From positions 71,505,274 to 71,569,273 of the forward strand of contig OZ035962.1 in NCBI GenBank assembly GCA_964034945.1: a DNA stretch of 64,000 nucleotides, given 5' to 3'. This document shows, piece by piece, positions 45,449 to 57,119 of this stretch. The translations under genes and the position numbers were made by a program. The stretch is from Chrysopilus asiliformis. Lineage: Eukaryota; Arthropoda; Insecta; Diptera; Rhagionidae. The notes under the pieces were generated by a model that had not been told where the DNA came from, searched no databases, and saw only the letters and a program-made list of their open reading frames with translations. Within the stretch, counting starts at the first letter, position 1, and every line of letters starts with the position of its first letter.

Positions 45449-46022
45449 GACTGGAAATTTCCCTCGAAATTTGTATATGGTCACACTAGCTGTGCTCTTC
45501 ACATTGAACTGTCATTGACGCACCGAGATTTTTCGAGGGTGGCTGAGTTTTGTTTTGTGTGTTGAAATTTGTAATACGCGAATTCCTGTAATATTAGATA
45601 TTAGATGTGTCTCCTCCATCGTTATAAAATAAAATCAAAACTTCATCTATAAAAAAACTATTTTGTGTAAATATAAGCCGCAATAAATCGAATTTGAACT
45701 TGAATTTCAATTTTTGTGTGTTGATTGATTCGCGAAAAAATGTCACGGGTAAGTTTAATAATCATATTTGAATAAATTAATGTTAAAATTGTTAATGTTT
45801 AGGTTGCTAGGCCAACGGCGGAACAACGGCTGCTTCTCATAAATTTAGTGAAGCACTTCTTTTTTGCACCGCCGTCTAACCCCCAACGGAAAAGCCAACA
45901 AACAGCGTGTTTGGGAAGAGATAACAAGGGAAGTCAACAGAAAAGGGCCACCACAAAAAACTACAGGGCAACCGGGTTCCCAAAACCATTTTTTTTTGTT
46001 TTCGAGATAAAATTTCCCAGTC
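45449..46022 (+). mobile_element. Possible degraded DNA transposon carrying a Myb/SANT gene
   Basis: The left sequence ctggaaatttccctcgaaat and the complement of the right end ctgggaaattttatctcgaa are similar and could be imperfect terminal repeats around the Myb/SANT pseudogene. No target duplication is evident (flanks cga and tct). PIF/Harbinger elements usually carry a second gene with a Myb/SANT domain, which makes this reading attractive but unproven. Confidence 0.35.
45740..45975 (+). pseudogene. Myb/SANT-like DNA-binding protein fragment
   Basis: Exon 1 is only ATG TCA CGG (45740-45748). A 54-bp intron with GTAAGT...TTTAG (45749-45802) follows. Exon 2 continues 'VARPTAEQRLLLINLVKHFF'. 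After a T-run the frame shifts, and the homologous protein resumes one frame over as 'LTPNGKANKQRVWEEITREV' (about 45875-45937). The combination 'EQR..L+..V' + 'NGK..K+++W++I..EVN' fits the Myb/SANT-like (zeste/MADF-like) domain of many insect proteins and of Harbinger accessory proteins. The protein is cut short and frameshifted near 45860-45880, so it is a relic. It is probably transposon-derived, not a host regulator. Confidence 0.5.
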
Positions 46023-46079
46023 TTGTGACTTTCTGAATTGAAATTTGAAAAACTTCCCATTTAATTTATCACGGGAAAG

Positions 46080-47035
46080 ATCACGGGAAAATTATCACCT
46101 TTTGCACAAAAATCGCTGTACAGATTCGGCATCAGAGACCTCAAAAACTCCCTAATGTGTATTTTCCAGAAAAAATAGGATATTCGCGATATTATATAGG
46201 ACCTTCCGTTTCAAATTTTGAAACTCCAACATCATATTCGGGATCAGCGACCTCACAAACCCTATAGTGTAAACTTTTTTTTTTTTTTTTAAATTTATTA
46301 AAGATTCAAAAAAGTACAAAGACTTGTGTAGAATCTAGCATAAAACCTACATAACAATATGGCACTGTCGTGCATTTAATAATTCTTTATCACAATTTTA
46401 TTAGAACTAATTAATGATAGAAAAAAAAATAATAATAAAACAACAATATTATAATACAATGTTATATAAGTTCGAGCTTGTATAAGAGCTTCTAGCACAG
46501 TTTAAATTTATCACAAATTCAATGATTGACCATAAGGTGTTTTCGTAAGTTTAATTTGAATTCAATGTATGAATTAGTTTCTCTTATATTAATAGGAAGC
46601 GAATTGTAATAATTGACAGCGATATATAAGATGCTACAAGGTGGTAAATCGCGAGTAGATAAATCATAAATCATTCGCACTTTCCTGAAGAAAAACGGGC
46701 CAAAGAATATTCGCAGTATCCTTATAGAACTTTAACGAATTTCCCTGAAGATGGGACCTATGTTAAGGTGATCGCATTTTCGTCCCCAAAAACTATACCT
46801 AGCCGAATTCCATCAAAATCTATAGAACCTGTTTCGAAAAAAAAAAAAATATATACAAACATGAAAACATACAATTGTAATTCTTAATGCAGTCTGTCTC
46901 TGAGTAATTGAATCCGATTGTAATTGCAACATGATTCGTATAATGAGGTTCAGGGAACTTGATTGTTTTGTAATTACTATTTATCGCTGCCGATAGATAT
47001 CTAAAAAGTGATATTTTTAGAATGCATATAGAAAA
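46080..47035. other. Relict repeat and non-coding sequence
   Basis: 46100-46290 repeats the 'ggaccttccgtttcaaattt' phrase and ends in a T-run at 46275. After that, to 47035, I see AT-rich sequence with no gene. Confidence 0.45.
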
Positions 47036-47040
47036 ACCTT

Positions 47041-47480
47041 ACTCCCTAGTAATATTGCGAATTTCCATTAAAATACCTTCACGTAATTCGAAGACACCAG
47101 GCTAGGGGTATCGAGGGGAGGGAAAAGTCAGGTTTGTAGTGAAAAAATCGAAAGCCCTTAGCCCCCTTAGTAATACTGTAAAGTTTCATTAAGATCGGAC
47201 AACCCAATTCGAATATACCAGGCGAGGGGTAGCGAAGCGAGGGAAAAGTCAGGTTTGTGGTGGAAAAATCGAAAGCCCTTAGCCCCCTTAGTAATACTGT
47301 GAAGTTTCATTAAGATCGGACCACCCAATTCGAATATACCAGGCGAGGGCAGCGAAGGGAGGGAAAAGTCAGGTTTGTAGTGGAAAAATCGTAAGCCCCT
47401 AGCCCCCTTAGTAATACTGTAAAGTTTCATTAATATCGGACCACCCAATTCGAAAATACCAGGCGAGGGGTATCGAGGGG
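47041..47480. repeat. Tandem array of 120/121-bp units
   Basis: About 3.7 units starting near 47041 (diverged), 47161, 47282 and 47402. Each contains 'gcccccttagtaatactgt', 'agtttcattaagatcgga', 'cccaattcgaatataccagg' and 'agggaaaagtcaggtttgt'. The first unit is most diverged and the last three are very close. The 93-codon minus ORF is a translation of the array. Confidence 0.9.
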
Positions 47481-47593
47481 GAGTTTTCTCAGAGGTGAGA
47501 CGTATCTAGATCGATTCCTTGTCCCCGAAAATCCCTAACCCCCAAGTTTCGTGAAAATCGTTAGGCGGGTTTTCGAGATCGTTTGTGCAGACC

Positions 47594-47625
<32 letters not shown>

Positions 47626-47650
47626 TTCCTCGTATTATATGATAGGATAA
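47481..47650 (+). repeat. Non-LTR-like 3' tail with CAGA repeat
   Basis: Follows the tandem array: 'caagtttcgtgaaaatcgtt', 'gcgggttttcgagatcg', then (CAGA)8 at 47590-47622 and 'attcctcgtattatatgata'. This is the usual layout of an RTE-like 3' tail in insects. The tandem 120-bp units immediately upstream may be its 3' untranslated region. After 47650 a decayed hairpin-superfamily piece runs to about 48107. Confidence 0.5.
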
Positions 47651-48107
47651 GGGCAGACTAAATTTTCATAGAAAAAAATCCATTTGTATGGAAGAGGCGG
47701 GAAGGATTGATCCGATTGGATTTTGATGTATGGAATGGTTATGTAAAATCCAATTCTAAATACATTTTGTCTTTATATTTTTTTCGATATTGTTGTACAT
47801 CGTAGAGAATAGAAAAATGTATTCAATTTGTATGTAGGAGAGAAGAGTGGTCCAACTTAATTTGGATGTATAGATAAGTTATGCGAAACCATATTTTACT
47901 TTTATAATTTTTTCAATACGATTCACTATTTACGAGAAAATTGTAAAAAAATCGTTTGTTTGACGGAGGGGGGAGGAATAGTGGGATTTTGTTGTATTGA
48001 AAAACGTTTTATACATAAAATAGACCAAAAGCATACCGCACCTCATTTGTTTGTCTCACATAACAAGGGCCCATAAATTTTTTAAAACCAATAACAATTT
48101 TTTATAT

Positions 48108-48590
48108 TAAGAGTGCAAATAGAAAACCGTTTTTCTTTTCTTCAAAATTTGAGGTTTTTTTGTGGAAAAATTCTTGCATGTTTATTCTTCAAAATATTGT
48201 CCATCACTAGCCACAACTTTTTCCCATCTCTCTGGCAGCATACGGACTGCTCGTCTCTTGAGGCGATTCACAAATCGACCCAATTTTTGTTCTCTCCGTA
48301 AGAACAGAAGTGCTGCTCAGCTAGGCCATGCGTCATCGATCGGAACAGGTGGTAGTCAGAAAGGGCGATGTCTGGAGAATACGGTGGGTGGGGTATGACG
48401 TGTTTTAACGACATTAGCAACATTTGGACGAGCGTTGTCGTGCTGCAAAATCACTTTGTCAGGTTTTTGCTCGAATTGTGGCCGTTTATGCTTCAATGAT
48501 CGGCTCAAACGCATTAGTTGTGTTCGGTAGCGAGCTCCTATGATGGTTTCATCCTGTCATAAGTTTTTGCCGGTCCAGGACGCTCCATAT
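48108..48590 (-). pseudogene. irritans-type mariner transposase, C-terminal half
   Basis: Second copy of the mariner seen at 43246-43795, reading on the minus strand. It keeps a region lost from the first copy: 'IGARYRTQLMRLSRSLKHKR', 'PDKVILQHDNARPNVANVVK', then 'PHPPYSPDIALSDYHLFRSM' and 'THGLAEQHFCSYGENKNWVD'. It ends in stops near 48265 and in 'ERWEKVVASDGQYFE'-like text. Catalytic Asp 2 ('QHDNA') and Asp 3 ('LSDYHLF') are present. The N-terminal third is missing and several stops and a short deletion (between NVVKT and the PHPP motif) are seen. Like the first copy, it lies within a decayed repeat. Confidence 0.85.
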
Positions 48591-48599
48591 CTGAGAAAG

Positions 48600-49185
48600 G
48601 AGGGCGGATGGCAACCCTAAATGTAAAGAGAATTTTTACCTATTCTAAGTAGTCGTATTCAAAAATGTATTGTAAATAAGTTTATGATGTTAAAAGTATG
48701 ATGCCAAAACGTTATGTTTATCTGAATATCTCGAAACTTAGGGTTTATTGGTCACTAATCCTGAATAATATTTCCTCTCGAAACGAATTTTCTATTCATT
48801 TGTACCGGATTTTTCCTGGAGAATGATTGAAGATTTTGAAATTTTAATTGAATTGAAATAAAGGAAGGGAAAATTGTAAAGGAAGCCTCAGTGAAGTTTC
48901 GGCCCGAAGTGTAGTTTGCCTTTATGTTTGTTTATCTACATAACTCTTTATTTATTGAAAAACCACGGCCACGTTATTCAATCATTCACATGCACATACC
49001 CTGGTGTAAAAATATCAAATCTTCGCTGTCATTAGTTCGAGAGGTTAAAAAGAAAATTGCATTTATCTTTTCATATTTATTGTTTAAGCTGCTAATTCTT
49101 TAATTACACTGTAGAACAATTTTGTAAAAATATATGTTTTTGACATTCTGTTAATTGGATCTGATTGATAATTTTGAGCTGAAAA
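48600..49185. other. No recognisable feature
   Basis: AT-rich and non-coding, with no repeats recognised except scattered A- and T-runs. Confidence 0.45.
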
Positions 49186-50226
49186 ACATAACAAAAGCTA
49201 TAATTGCCAATCTGGCAATTATTGAAAACCCGTATGGTGATTTAAGTGAATGGCGAACAGTTGTATCAAAATTCCTCTTTGAAGTCAAACTTTTCAATAA
49301 GATTTTTATACCCGTATGGTGAAACCAAAGGGTATATTAACTTTGCCTTACCGTTTGTAACGCCAAGATCTCGTCATCGCACACAAAAATGAATTACACC
49401 AGTGTGTTTAGAATGATGAAAAAAGTTGAATTTAGCATGTCCGTCCGTCTGTCCGTCCGTCCGTCTGTCTGTCCGTCTGTCTGTCCGTCTGTCTGTCCGT
49501 CTGTCTGTCCGTCTGTGGCGCGGATTGCAGGCACACGGATTGAGCTAGAGACTTGAAATTTTGCGCAGATTCGTTTTTCGTAAAATGCGAGGCTAAGTTC
49601 GTTAATGGGCAAAAATGGTATCCCCCATACGAACGAAATCGTTTTTTGTGAATATCTCAAAAACGGTGCATCTTATCAAAAAAGTCCAAGAACAAAAGTT
49701 ATTTAGGATATGATTCTACATAAAACTCCCATAACTCAAAATTCGATTGGAATAAATTTTAAAAAATATTATTGGAAAGTTTGACTTCAAAGTGGAATTT
49801 TGGTACAACTGTTCGAATTTTGATACGAATATCACCATACGGGTCTCCAATGATTGCCAGATTGGCAATTATAGCTTTTGTTATGTTTTAAAATTTATTC
49901 CAATCGGATTTTGATATATGAGGGATTTATGTAGAATAATATTCTAAATAACTTTTGTTCTTGGACTTTTTTGATAAGATGCACCGTTTTTGAGATATTC
50001 ACAAAAACCGTTTTCGTTCGTATGGGGGGTACCCCCCCTAATGGTCCATTTTTGCCCATTAACGAACTTAGCCTCGCATTTTACGAAAAAACGGATCTGT
50101 GCAAAATTTCAAGTCTGTAGCTCAATCCGTGCGCCCGCAATCCGCGCCACAGACAGACGGACGGACAGACGGACGGACGGACGGACGGACGGACGGACGG
50201 ACGGACGGACGGACATGCAAAATTTA
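49186..50226 (+). mobile_element. Dispersed hairpin-ended repeat, copy D1, split by D2
   Basis: Plus-strand copy whose 5' part (49186 to about 49304) and 3' part (about 49888-50226) are separated by a second copy in the opposite orientation. The two parts join exactly as in copies A-C (caataagattttt + aaaatttattcc). The (GGAC)n array at 50154-50213 is the purest in the family. The terminal hairpin is missing: the copy stops shortly after 'acatgcaaaatttaattatt', and a small duplication (ttttacaactata) follows. Confidence 0.8.
49305..49887 (-). mobile_element. Dispersed hairpin-ended repeat, copy D2, nested in D1
   Basis: Complete minus-strand copy. The terminal double hairpin is at about 49307-49340, the minisatellite at 49438-49515 and the ATAACAAAAGC start at about 49876-49886. 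Its insertion into D1 shows that the family was mobile as a unit and defines its two ends. Confidence 0.82.
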
Positions 50227-50229
50227 ATT

Positions 50230-53200
50230 ATTTTACAACTATAGGTACTGAAAAAAAACTATTTTACAACTATACTGAAAAAAGAGAAAGTTTATTAATT
50301 ACATAGAAAGATGTCACTCGACCGAAAAGTAGTTGATCATTCGTTATGTTATTATTTCTCCAATAATTTTTCTGTCATTTTATCAATAGTTCAAGCATCA
50401 AACACTCCCACTCCACCTTTTGATTTTTATATAAGCTTTATCCAGTGACCCATATTCAGTCCATTAAATAAATGCCTTCGTATCTCAAACCAATACTACA
50501 AATTTTCCTCTAGAGATAATGTTAAATGGTCACAATCTTTATTAATTAATTAGTACCACTCAATTTTGTCCCAGAGCATTTTGTGGAGAATAAAATTAAT
50601 TAATTAATGAGATATATCTTGATTATCATAAATCAAAATAACTTCATTCTTGTTTAAGAAATAATCTGGGGATATAATACAAGCGTATTATGAACAGACA
50701 CGTGGCATATGAACATTCGTTTTCTTAAAAAAGATTCTTGAAAGACAAGTAAAATTCTCTACTGTGCCAGTTTTCTAGTTGTGCGACCTCTTCGTTATTA
50801 ACCCATTTGGACCCACCGTGCTATATACGGTATTTATTAATTTCTTGACGTTCTGCACCAATTTTTTTGAATACGCGTGTACCCTATCCAATTAGCATCG
50901 AAAAGCACGGGCACATGAGATTTGTTCTTTGCGACTTAAAAATGCAGCAATTAATGTAATCGGGGTTAAAGATTTAGACTATATTCACATCCACGTAAAA
51001 GAAGCATAAGATGTGACGAGAACGACACATTGGTTATGATTAAAAATTCCAAAATGATGTCTGTTTTTCAGACACGCTTGTTTGTATCGTTTGGCATTCT
51101 TTTGTGCTCTTAAATTTTAACACGAAACTTTGGTTTTAATTTTTGGGCAAACAAAGGCGTACAAAAATTAAATGTTTTACTCAACTCGTTTAGTTTTTTA
51201 ATATTTTCGTGTAATTGGGAGCAAAGTAATACAATATATTTTTCACACAATTTTATGTCAATAGTCCTATTTATTCCACATATGAGTATATCTATTTCGC
51301 ATATTTATACAGTTTTAAGAGCATTTGAGTTTAGGTGTGATAGGGCTTTAATAGCCAAAATATTTGTTCATAGTTCTTGAGCTAAAATATTTAATAATAA
51401 TAATTAGGGCCCGAATTTTATGCACTTATAAAATGCGAAAAAAGGCATTCAAAAAGGCAGTAAAAAGACTGAATAAGCGTTAAAAAAGGAATTTATTAAA
51501 AAAAGGCATTTTCTTTGCAGGAATATTACATTATATCATGTATCACAAAATTGAACGCAGAACACTCGCAAAAAAAAAATTCAGATAAAATAAATTCATA
51601 TAAATAAATTAAGAGTAATATATAAAAAGCTAATAGCCGTATAATGATTCTCACTTCGCTTAAGTAATATGACTATTGCATGTTTGCTGCTTTTTACCTA
51701 AAACTTGCAATAGTCTTTAGGTGAAATGTTTCTTTTTTTGAACTTGCTTTCTGCCATAAATTCCTGTGTATAACACAACACATAAAGTGTCACAAAAAGT
51801 GATTCCATACTTTTTCGCAAATTTTGCAAAAAAGCAAACTCCCGTCCGTCGAGATACAGTCTTTGCCAAATGTATATACAAGATTTACAGGTATAAGGCG
51901 GATTTCTCGTGTAATTTTTGGCATATATCAGTTTTCTTTTTACTACCAAAACTAAACAGCTCGCGCATTGGCGCAAAACTGTCATAAATATAGGCATTGC
52001 CAAATCAAAAAAAAAAATATGATAATTTATATGGGTATTTAAATTACCCTAAAATGAATTTATAAATCTTTTTTAGATCGGAATTATTAAAAAAAGGCAT
52101 TAAAAAAATGCTAAATGGTCGAAAAAGTGGGAAAATAAGCGAAAATGCCTAAAAGGCAGTTATTATACAAATTGAAACGAAAAAAGCAAAATAGGCAAAA
52201 TGCCTTTTTACCTTAAATATCCGGAATAATAAATAAGAGCCAAAATATTTTATCATTGTTCTTGTATTAATATTGAATTTAGTTGTATGTATGCGTTTAC
52301 ATTTATGATTTTTAATGTATCAAAATGAAAATCTCTTTAGAATATAGACACGTTTGCAGTGCAATCACTCAACGCTAACATAACATCACAGACAATTTCC
52401 AATGATCCAAAATCTCTAGTGGCTGATTCGTCGTTAGGTTTTTTTTATCCCAAAAAAAGAATAAGAATAAAAAACTTGGCTTATTTCTCTGTTGATATCC
52501 CAGGACCATTTTCATTTCCATGTGAATTGCATTCAAATACAAGAAATTTTTATCGAAAATGGAGGAAATATGAAACCCAAATGCTTTATGTATTCCGTTC
52601 GTGCATTTCGGATTCAGATGTGAAATGAATTTTAAACAAAAAGAAAAATTTCGAATAAACACATAAAATCTATAAAATACACATCTGACAAAATCTCTAG
52701 ACTAGCTGGCGTTTATTTTTAATATTTTTTGTTCTTCTTAATATCCTACAATGAATTCTTGTACAACATTTGTTGAATAGTTTCACTTTTCAGTCTTTAA
52801 TAAAATGAATTAAAATATCTAACACAATTTAAAAAATCATTATGAAAACTGGGAAATGCTATTCTTGAATTAATAAAATAGAAATAATGTTAATATTGAA
52901 TGATAATATCAAAACGAGGCTTTTATGGATTATACCATCAATTAATTAAATTAAAATTAATTGTGGATAGATGTAATTAAATATTGAATAGTGATGTGCC
53001 TAATAAGAACAAATTAAAATCTCACTATGAAAATATTTTAATATCATTAATAAAATAAAATTAATATAAATTTGATGTGAATTCTATTATGATAATGCAA
53101 TAATAAAACGTTGGAAATGTTGAATTCTATGCAAATATGTATAGATAAAATATTTATATAATATTGATTCTAATTTTAAATATGATTTTAGCCATAGAAT

Positions 53201-53310
53201 ATTTAAAATATATACTGATAGAAAATATATGTAAGATGCGGGTTTAGTTTATAAAAATTGGACCGCTAAATGATCTAATATTAGGCTCATTTTTTTTACT
53301 ATACTTGAGC
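50230..53310. other. AT-rich stretch, no confident gene
   Basis: A possible small piggyBac-type MITE occupies 50802-50965 (TTAA on both sides, ends CCCATTTGG and CGGGG). From 51410 to 52225 the sequence has many 'aaaaaggcat' motifs near both ends and a 101-codon minus ORF (51698-52003), perhaps a decayed DNA transposon. Its ends could not be fixed. 52700-53260 is over 75 percent AT and featureless. Confidence 0.4.
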
Positions 53311-53316
53311 TATATA

Positions 53317-54060
53317 CAGTGGCGGAAATTTGATTAGCACATTTTAATTTTTTCCGATTATTTTAGAATGAAAACAAATACTTCTTTTTGTTATTATACA
53401 TTTTGTTTATTTTACTATTTCATAACTTATTTCATAAAAAAATGTTAATAGCAATTCACAGTTATAAATAAAATTTAAAAAAAACATGTTTTTCTAAAGG
53501 AAATTTGATTAGCACTTTTTGACATTCTTATGTTAAATCATTTAGAAATATTTTTTTTGATGGGTTTTTCTCCTATTTTTAGGTTCTAGTATTTAGTGTT
53601 TTCGCCCTTTTGCCTTATTAGTTCAAAAATCCGGTGGTTCATTGACAGGACCAATTTTCTTGAAATTTGAATGTCCATAGTGTTCCACCTGATTGAGTTT
53701 TTTAGGTCAAAAATAGAATTATACTGGATGCCTTCTTTATAAACCGTACGGGCAAGAATTCCCCATAGATTTTCTATGGAATTCATGTCAGGACTTCTGG
53801 GTGGCCAGTCTAGAACAACAATGTTTCTGTCTTGAAACCACAGCTTGGTCTCATTGGCAGTGCGTACGGCTGCATTATCCTGCTGGAAAATGCGTCCCAT
53901 ATCATCACACTTCCACCACCAAAATTGCGGCTGATTTTAACTTACTGAGGTGTCCTCAAATCATGCCAATAAAAACGAAATTCATTAGTGATGAAAAGAA
54001 ATTTAATTTAGCAACAAGCGTAATTTTAAAGTTTGCATCAAAAAATCGTTTTTAAACACA
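53317..54060 (-). mobile_element. Rearranged Tc1-like element
   Basis: Left terminus CAGTGGCGGAAATTTGATTA is preceded by TA (53315-53316). The inner direct repeat ggaaatttgattagcac recurs at 53500-53516, the double-repeat layout (IR/DR) known from several Tc1 relatives. The matching right terminus is not present. Transposase sequence is on the minus strand up to about 53935. Beyond that, a Tc1-like motif appears on the plus strand. Confidence 0.75.
53586..53935 (-). pseudogene. Tc1-like transposase, C-terminal part (DD34E)
   Basis: The open frame from 53900 reads 'MGRIFQQDNAAVRTANETKL', 'VVLDWPPRSPDMNSIENLWG' and 'ILARTVYKEG', the classic C-terminal half of Tc1-family transposases. Asp in QQDN and Glu in IENLWG are separated by 34 residues. 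Just upstream, in another frame, is 'GGGSVMIWDAF', which normally lies about 40 residues before QQDN, so a piece between them is deleted. The first catalytic motif is found inverted on the plus strand ('KTKFISDEKKFNL', about 53970-54010). The gene is therefore deleted and inverted and cannot be functional. Confidence 0.8.
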
Positions 54061-54099
54061 AGGAGACTCATTCCGAAGGCGGAAATTGAAACAAAACTG

Positions 54100-54950
54100 G
54101 AAAAAGGGAAAAGAAATTCTAAAAACTGGAAAAATTCCATTCAAACAACTGTTCTAATTTGAGTTAATAGACTGTCCTACTTAGTAGTACAGTCTATTAA
54201 GTGCTGATGTCCACTCTCTATATTATAAGATCTCAAATAAAATGCTGAGAAAAACTTTAAAACAGACTGTCACACTTTGTAGGAACTGCGATGTCCCATT
54301 TTTTAGGTTTTTTTTACTATTTTTTACGTTTTGTACCAGTTTTTACGTTTTTTACGTGAAAAATGTAAAAAACTGTTTTTTACGCCGTTTTTCCCAATAC
54401 TGGTTGTTACTTAATTTTATTTAAGTTAGTACAAAAAATCTTCGTTGATACGGTTTTTTGTTTGTTTTTGTTTCAGATTTACCTGAAGGTCTCCTCGCAA
54501 TTAAACATTAAAAATATTCAAATAATCCATGGTTGCAATATTCATATATGTATTTAGGGTTTAAAATAACAATATTCACCCTTATTCCGGGAGACGTTTA
54601 TTATTCGATATTTAACGAATTGCATTTATTTATTCGATACGACGTTTTACTAATTTTTCACTTGTTCGTTTTTGCTCGATTTTTGCTATTCTGCGAAACG
54701 ATCTGCATCTTCTTCTACTATTGTAGTAGATCTATTATTATTTGCTTTCTAAAAAAATCTACTACTTTCTATTAAAAATCTCTACTATCAAATCATGGCA
54801 AAAGTTTTTATTAAATTGAAATGAAACTTATAATTTTAGACACTTTTGAGATGGCGTGGTAACTCGTGATAGTGTGCTTCTATTGAAACAATAATTTTGT
54901 ATCGCTATTTTAAGTTCGAATAAAAAACGTTTGTGCTGGATCGAATAAAC
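54100..54950. other. No recognisable feature
   Basis: T-rich runs with 'tttttacgttttt' motifs at 54295-54395. Short AT-rich ORFs only. Confidence 0.45.
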
Positions 54951-55330
54951 ATAAGAAAAGGTACAATTGCCTAATCGGCAATCATTGTATACTTATACCA
55001 AAATCAACGTTTAATGCTGAAAATCAGTGAAGGGGTGGTATAGATTACCAAAATCAACGTTTAATGCTGAAAATCAGTGAAGGGGTGGTATGTTTTCCGA
55101 TACAACCGGAGCGTTTCTGAGAAAAACCCTAAAAACTGTTCCGTTTGTACAGGCGGTGGGGCATTGGACCGATCTTGCCCATTTATGAACTCCAACTCTC
55201 ATTTTAAATAAAATGGTTACATTTCAAATTTTAAGTTTCTAGCTTACTATTTTCTCGAGTGAGATATCGTGTTCATAGAGGGATAGACGGACATACATGA
55301 ATTTTCGGTATTCTGTGTTAAGTACCTTGG
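54951..55330 (+). repeat. Relict superfamily repeat with a 50-bp duplication
   Basis: Begins 'cataagaaaaggtacaattg' with the small hairpin (attgcc-taatc-ggcaat). It then contains an exact direct duplication of 50 bp (54998-55047 and 55048-55097, with cgtttaatgctgaaaatcag). The body ends near 'gagggatagacggacataca'. The 3' hairpin is absent. Confidence 0.6.
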
Positions 55331-55339
55331 TCCAATTAT

Positions 55340-57100
55340 TTGTTTTTGTGCGACTTGGTTCTGTACATTCCAACATTCCAACAGTTGTGTTGTAAAATAC
55401 AATAACATTTATGAGTACACCAATTAGGATAAAAAAATTGATATACACTACTATTTTTTTTTATTTAACTATTATTATTTCGAGAACCTCATGGTGCAGT
55501 GCTAGTTCTAATCTTGCAAGCAAACTTCACTTGCTCCAAGATGACCCACGCCATCTGTATAGGTAAACACACATCTATTGTGAGGAAACTTAGCCGGTAC
55601 TAGCTGAAATAGTCCTGCAGCAGGCTTTAAACCGTTACTCTATTTCTCTCAGTTTATTTTGGGTTGCTACATAACCGGTTTTTAGCCATTGGGCCTACGC
55701 GGTGATGTAGTTTAGATAAAATTGTTCTACTCCTATAAATGTTGTTGGCATATTGGTATATTATCTCCATAGATTTTTACTTGCCTTATGAAAGTTGTTT
55801 TCAACAAAAATGAAAATTACAACTTCAGACTTCTCTAATTCTGTCATACCACATGTTGTCCCAATAATTTCATAGCCGATTTAGACGCCGACATAGCTGC
55901 TTTCGATGCTCAATGCACACCATTGTCTGCTGTCGTCTTTGCTGTTGTGTGTTTTAAAAGCCAGCTAGTTGCGAACAAAAAGTTTATATTGTGTTCCCCT
56001 AGTGGTTCCTTGTATACAGGATCTTGTATAAAGTTGATTAATGGCTGCATATGTCACGGTACACTAATTACTACATGGTATGTAGCTAGAGGCACATCCT
56101 TTTATATTTCTAGCATTAGATCTTTTGTGTCGTTATAGGGAGCCATGCGACATGCACGCTGTTTTCGCTATAATTTCTACCAAAGTCTGTATGTCCAGAC
56201 GCATTTCACGTCTTCAATGTGCCGCTATTTTCCTTTCAAAATGGTAAAATGATCTGATAAAGACCAAGTTATAGTTACTTTAACTTGTAACGTTAAAAGG
56301 ATGCTACCGCTGGCTGTTCTGTAAAAGTTGAGTATATGAGTTTCAAACTTCGTTTCGTTTCAGCATGACTTCAACTATAAAATATTTTCTTCGAGTTTTA
56401 ATGTCTGCTATCGCCTATTATTTATATACGATACATAAAACTCAACAGAAAACTTGTATGCATTTATTAAAGACCAGAAGAGTGTATGGGCTGAGATTTA
56501 ATTTGCTATTTTAAGCGACAAGTAGTTTTCCAATATGATAAGACTGTATCCGCTTGGCGGGCACAGGGATAAAATTCCCGAAAACTTTCATGGCCGAAAC
56601 CAACCATTATATATAATTATCAGAACTTGCCAAAAGTTCATGGTATTTCTTACTACGATTTATTCAACGGGTAGAGGACCAATAACTTTAGACAAAGCAC
56701 TCCATGAAAATAAAATCAACTTCTACCAATGAGAAGTTGAAGATCTGTAAACAGAAACAGGCTTTGTAGAATGACTCGCCTGTAAATCCACACAGGAATT
56801 CTCGAATGTGAAATAAATGCATGTGCAAATTTGTAACCGTTTTTACCTAATACACCATTTAATATCCAAAAACTTAAAAATTTATAAAAATATCAGTTGA
56901 AATCAACACAAAACATTCCACTGTAATATTTAGTTTCGGAAAAAATATTAAAAAAACAATATTTGTTCAAATATCTTGAAAACCGTTAAAGGTATACGTA
57001 AAACCGTTACAGGGAAAAATACAGGAAATTTTATTTCCTTTAAATTTGGTTATATGCATTTTTGCATAAAAGCGTAAAGGTTTCGAAATTTTTCCGAAAA
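55340..57100. other. No recognisable gene
   Basis: The block 55480-56350 has a more even base composition than its surroundings but holds only ORFs of 71 codons or fewer without family resemblance. 56880-57110 is a relict repeat also seen at 36240-36480 and 40310-40450 (cttgaaaaccgttaaagg-type phrases). Confidence 0.4.
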
Positions 57101-57119
57101 CTGAAAACTTTTCAAAATT

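Noticed and set aside
47041..47640. CRISPR-like spaced repeats
   Set aside because: The 120-bp units are contiguous tandem repeats without unique spacers, in a eukaryotic genome.
50802..50965. Small piggyBac-type MITE between TTAA sites
   Set aside because: Terminal inverted repeats match over only a few bases. TTAA is common in such AT-rich DNA. Mentioned but not called as a separate element.
51410..52225. Decayed hAT-like element with 'aaaaaggcat' arms
   Set aside because: Ends and an 8-bp duplication could not be defined, and the 101-codon ORF has no transposase motif.
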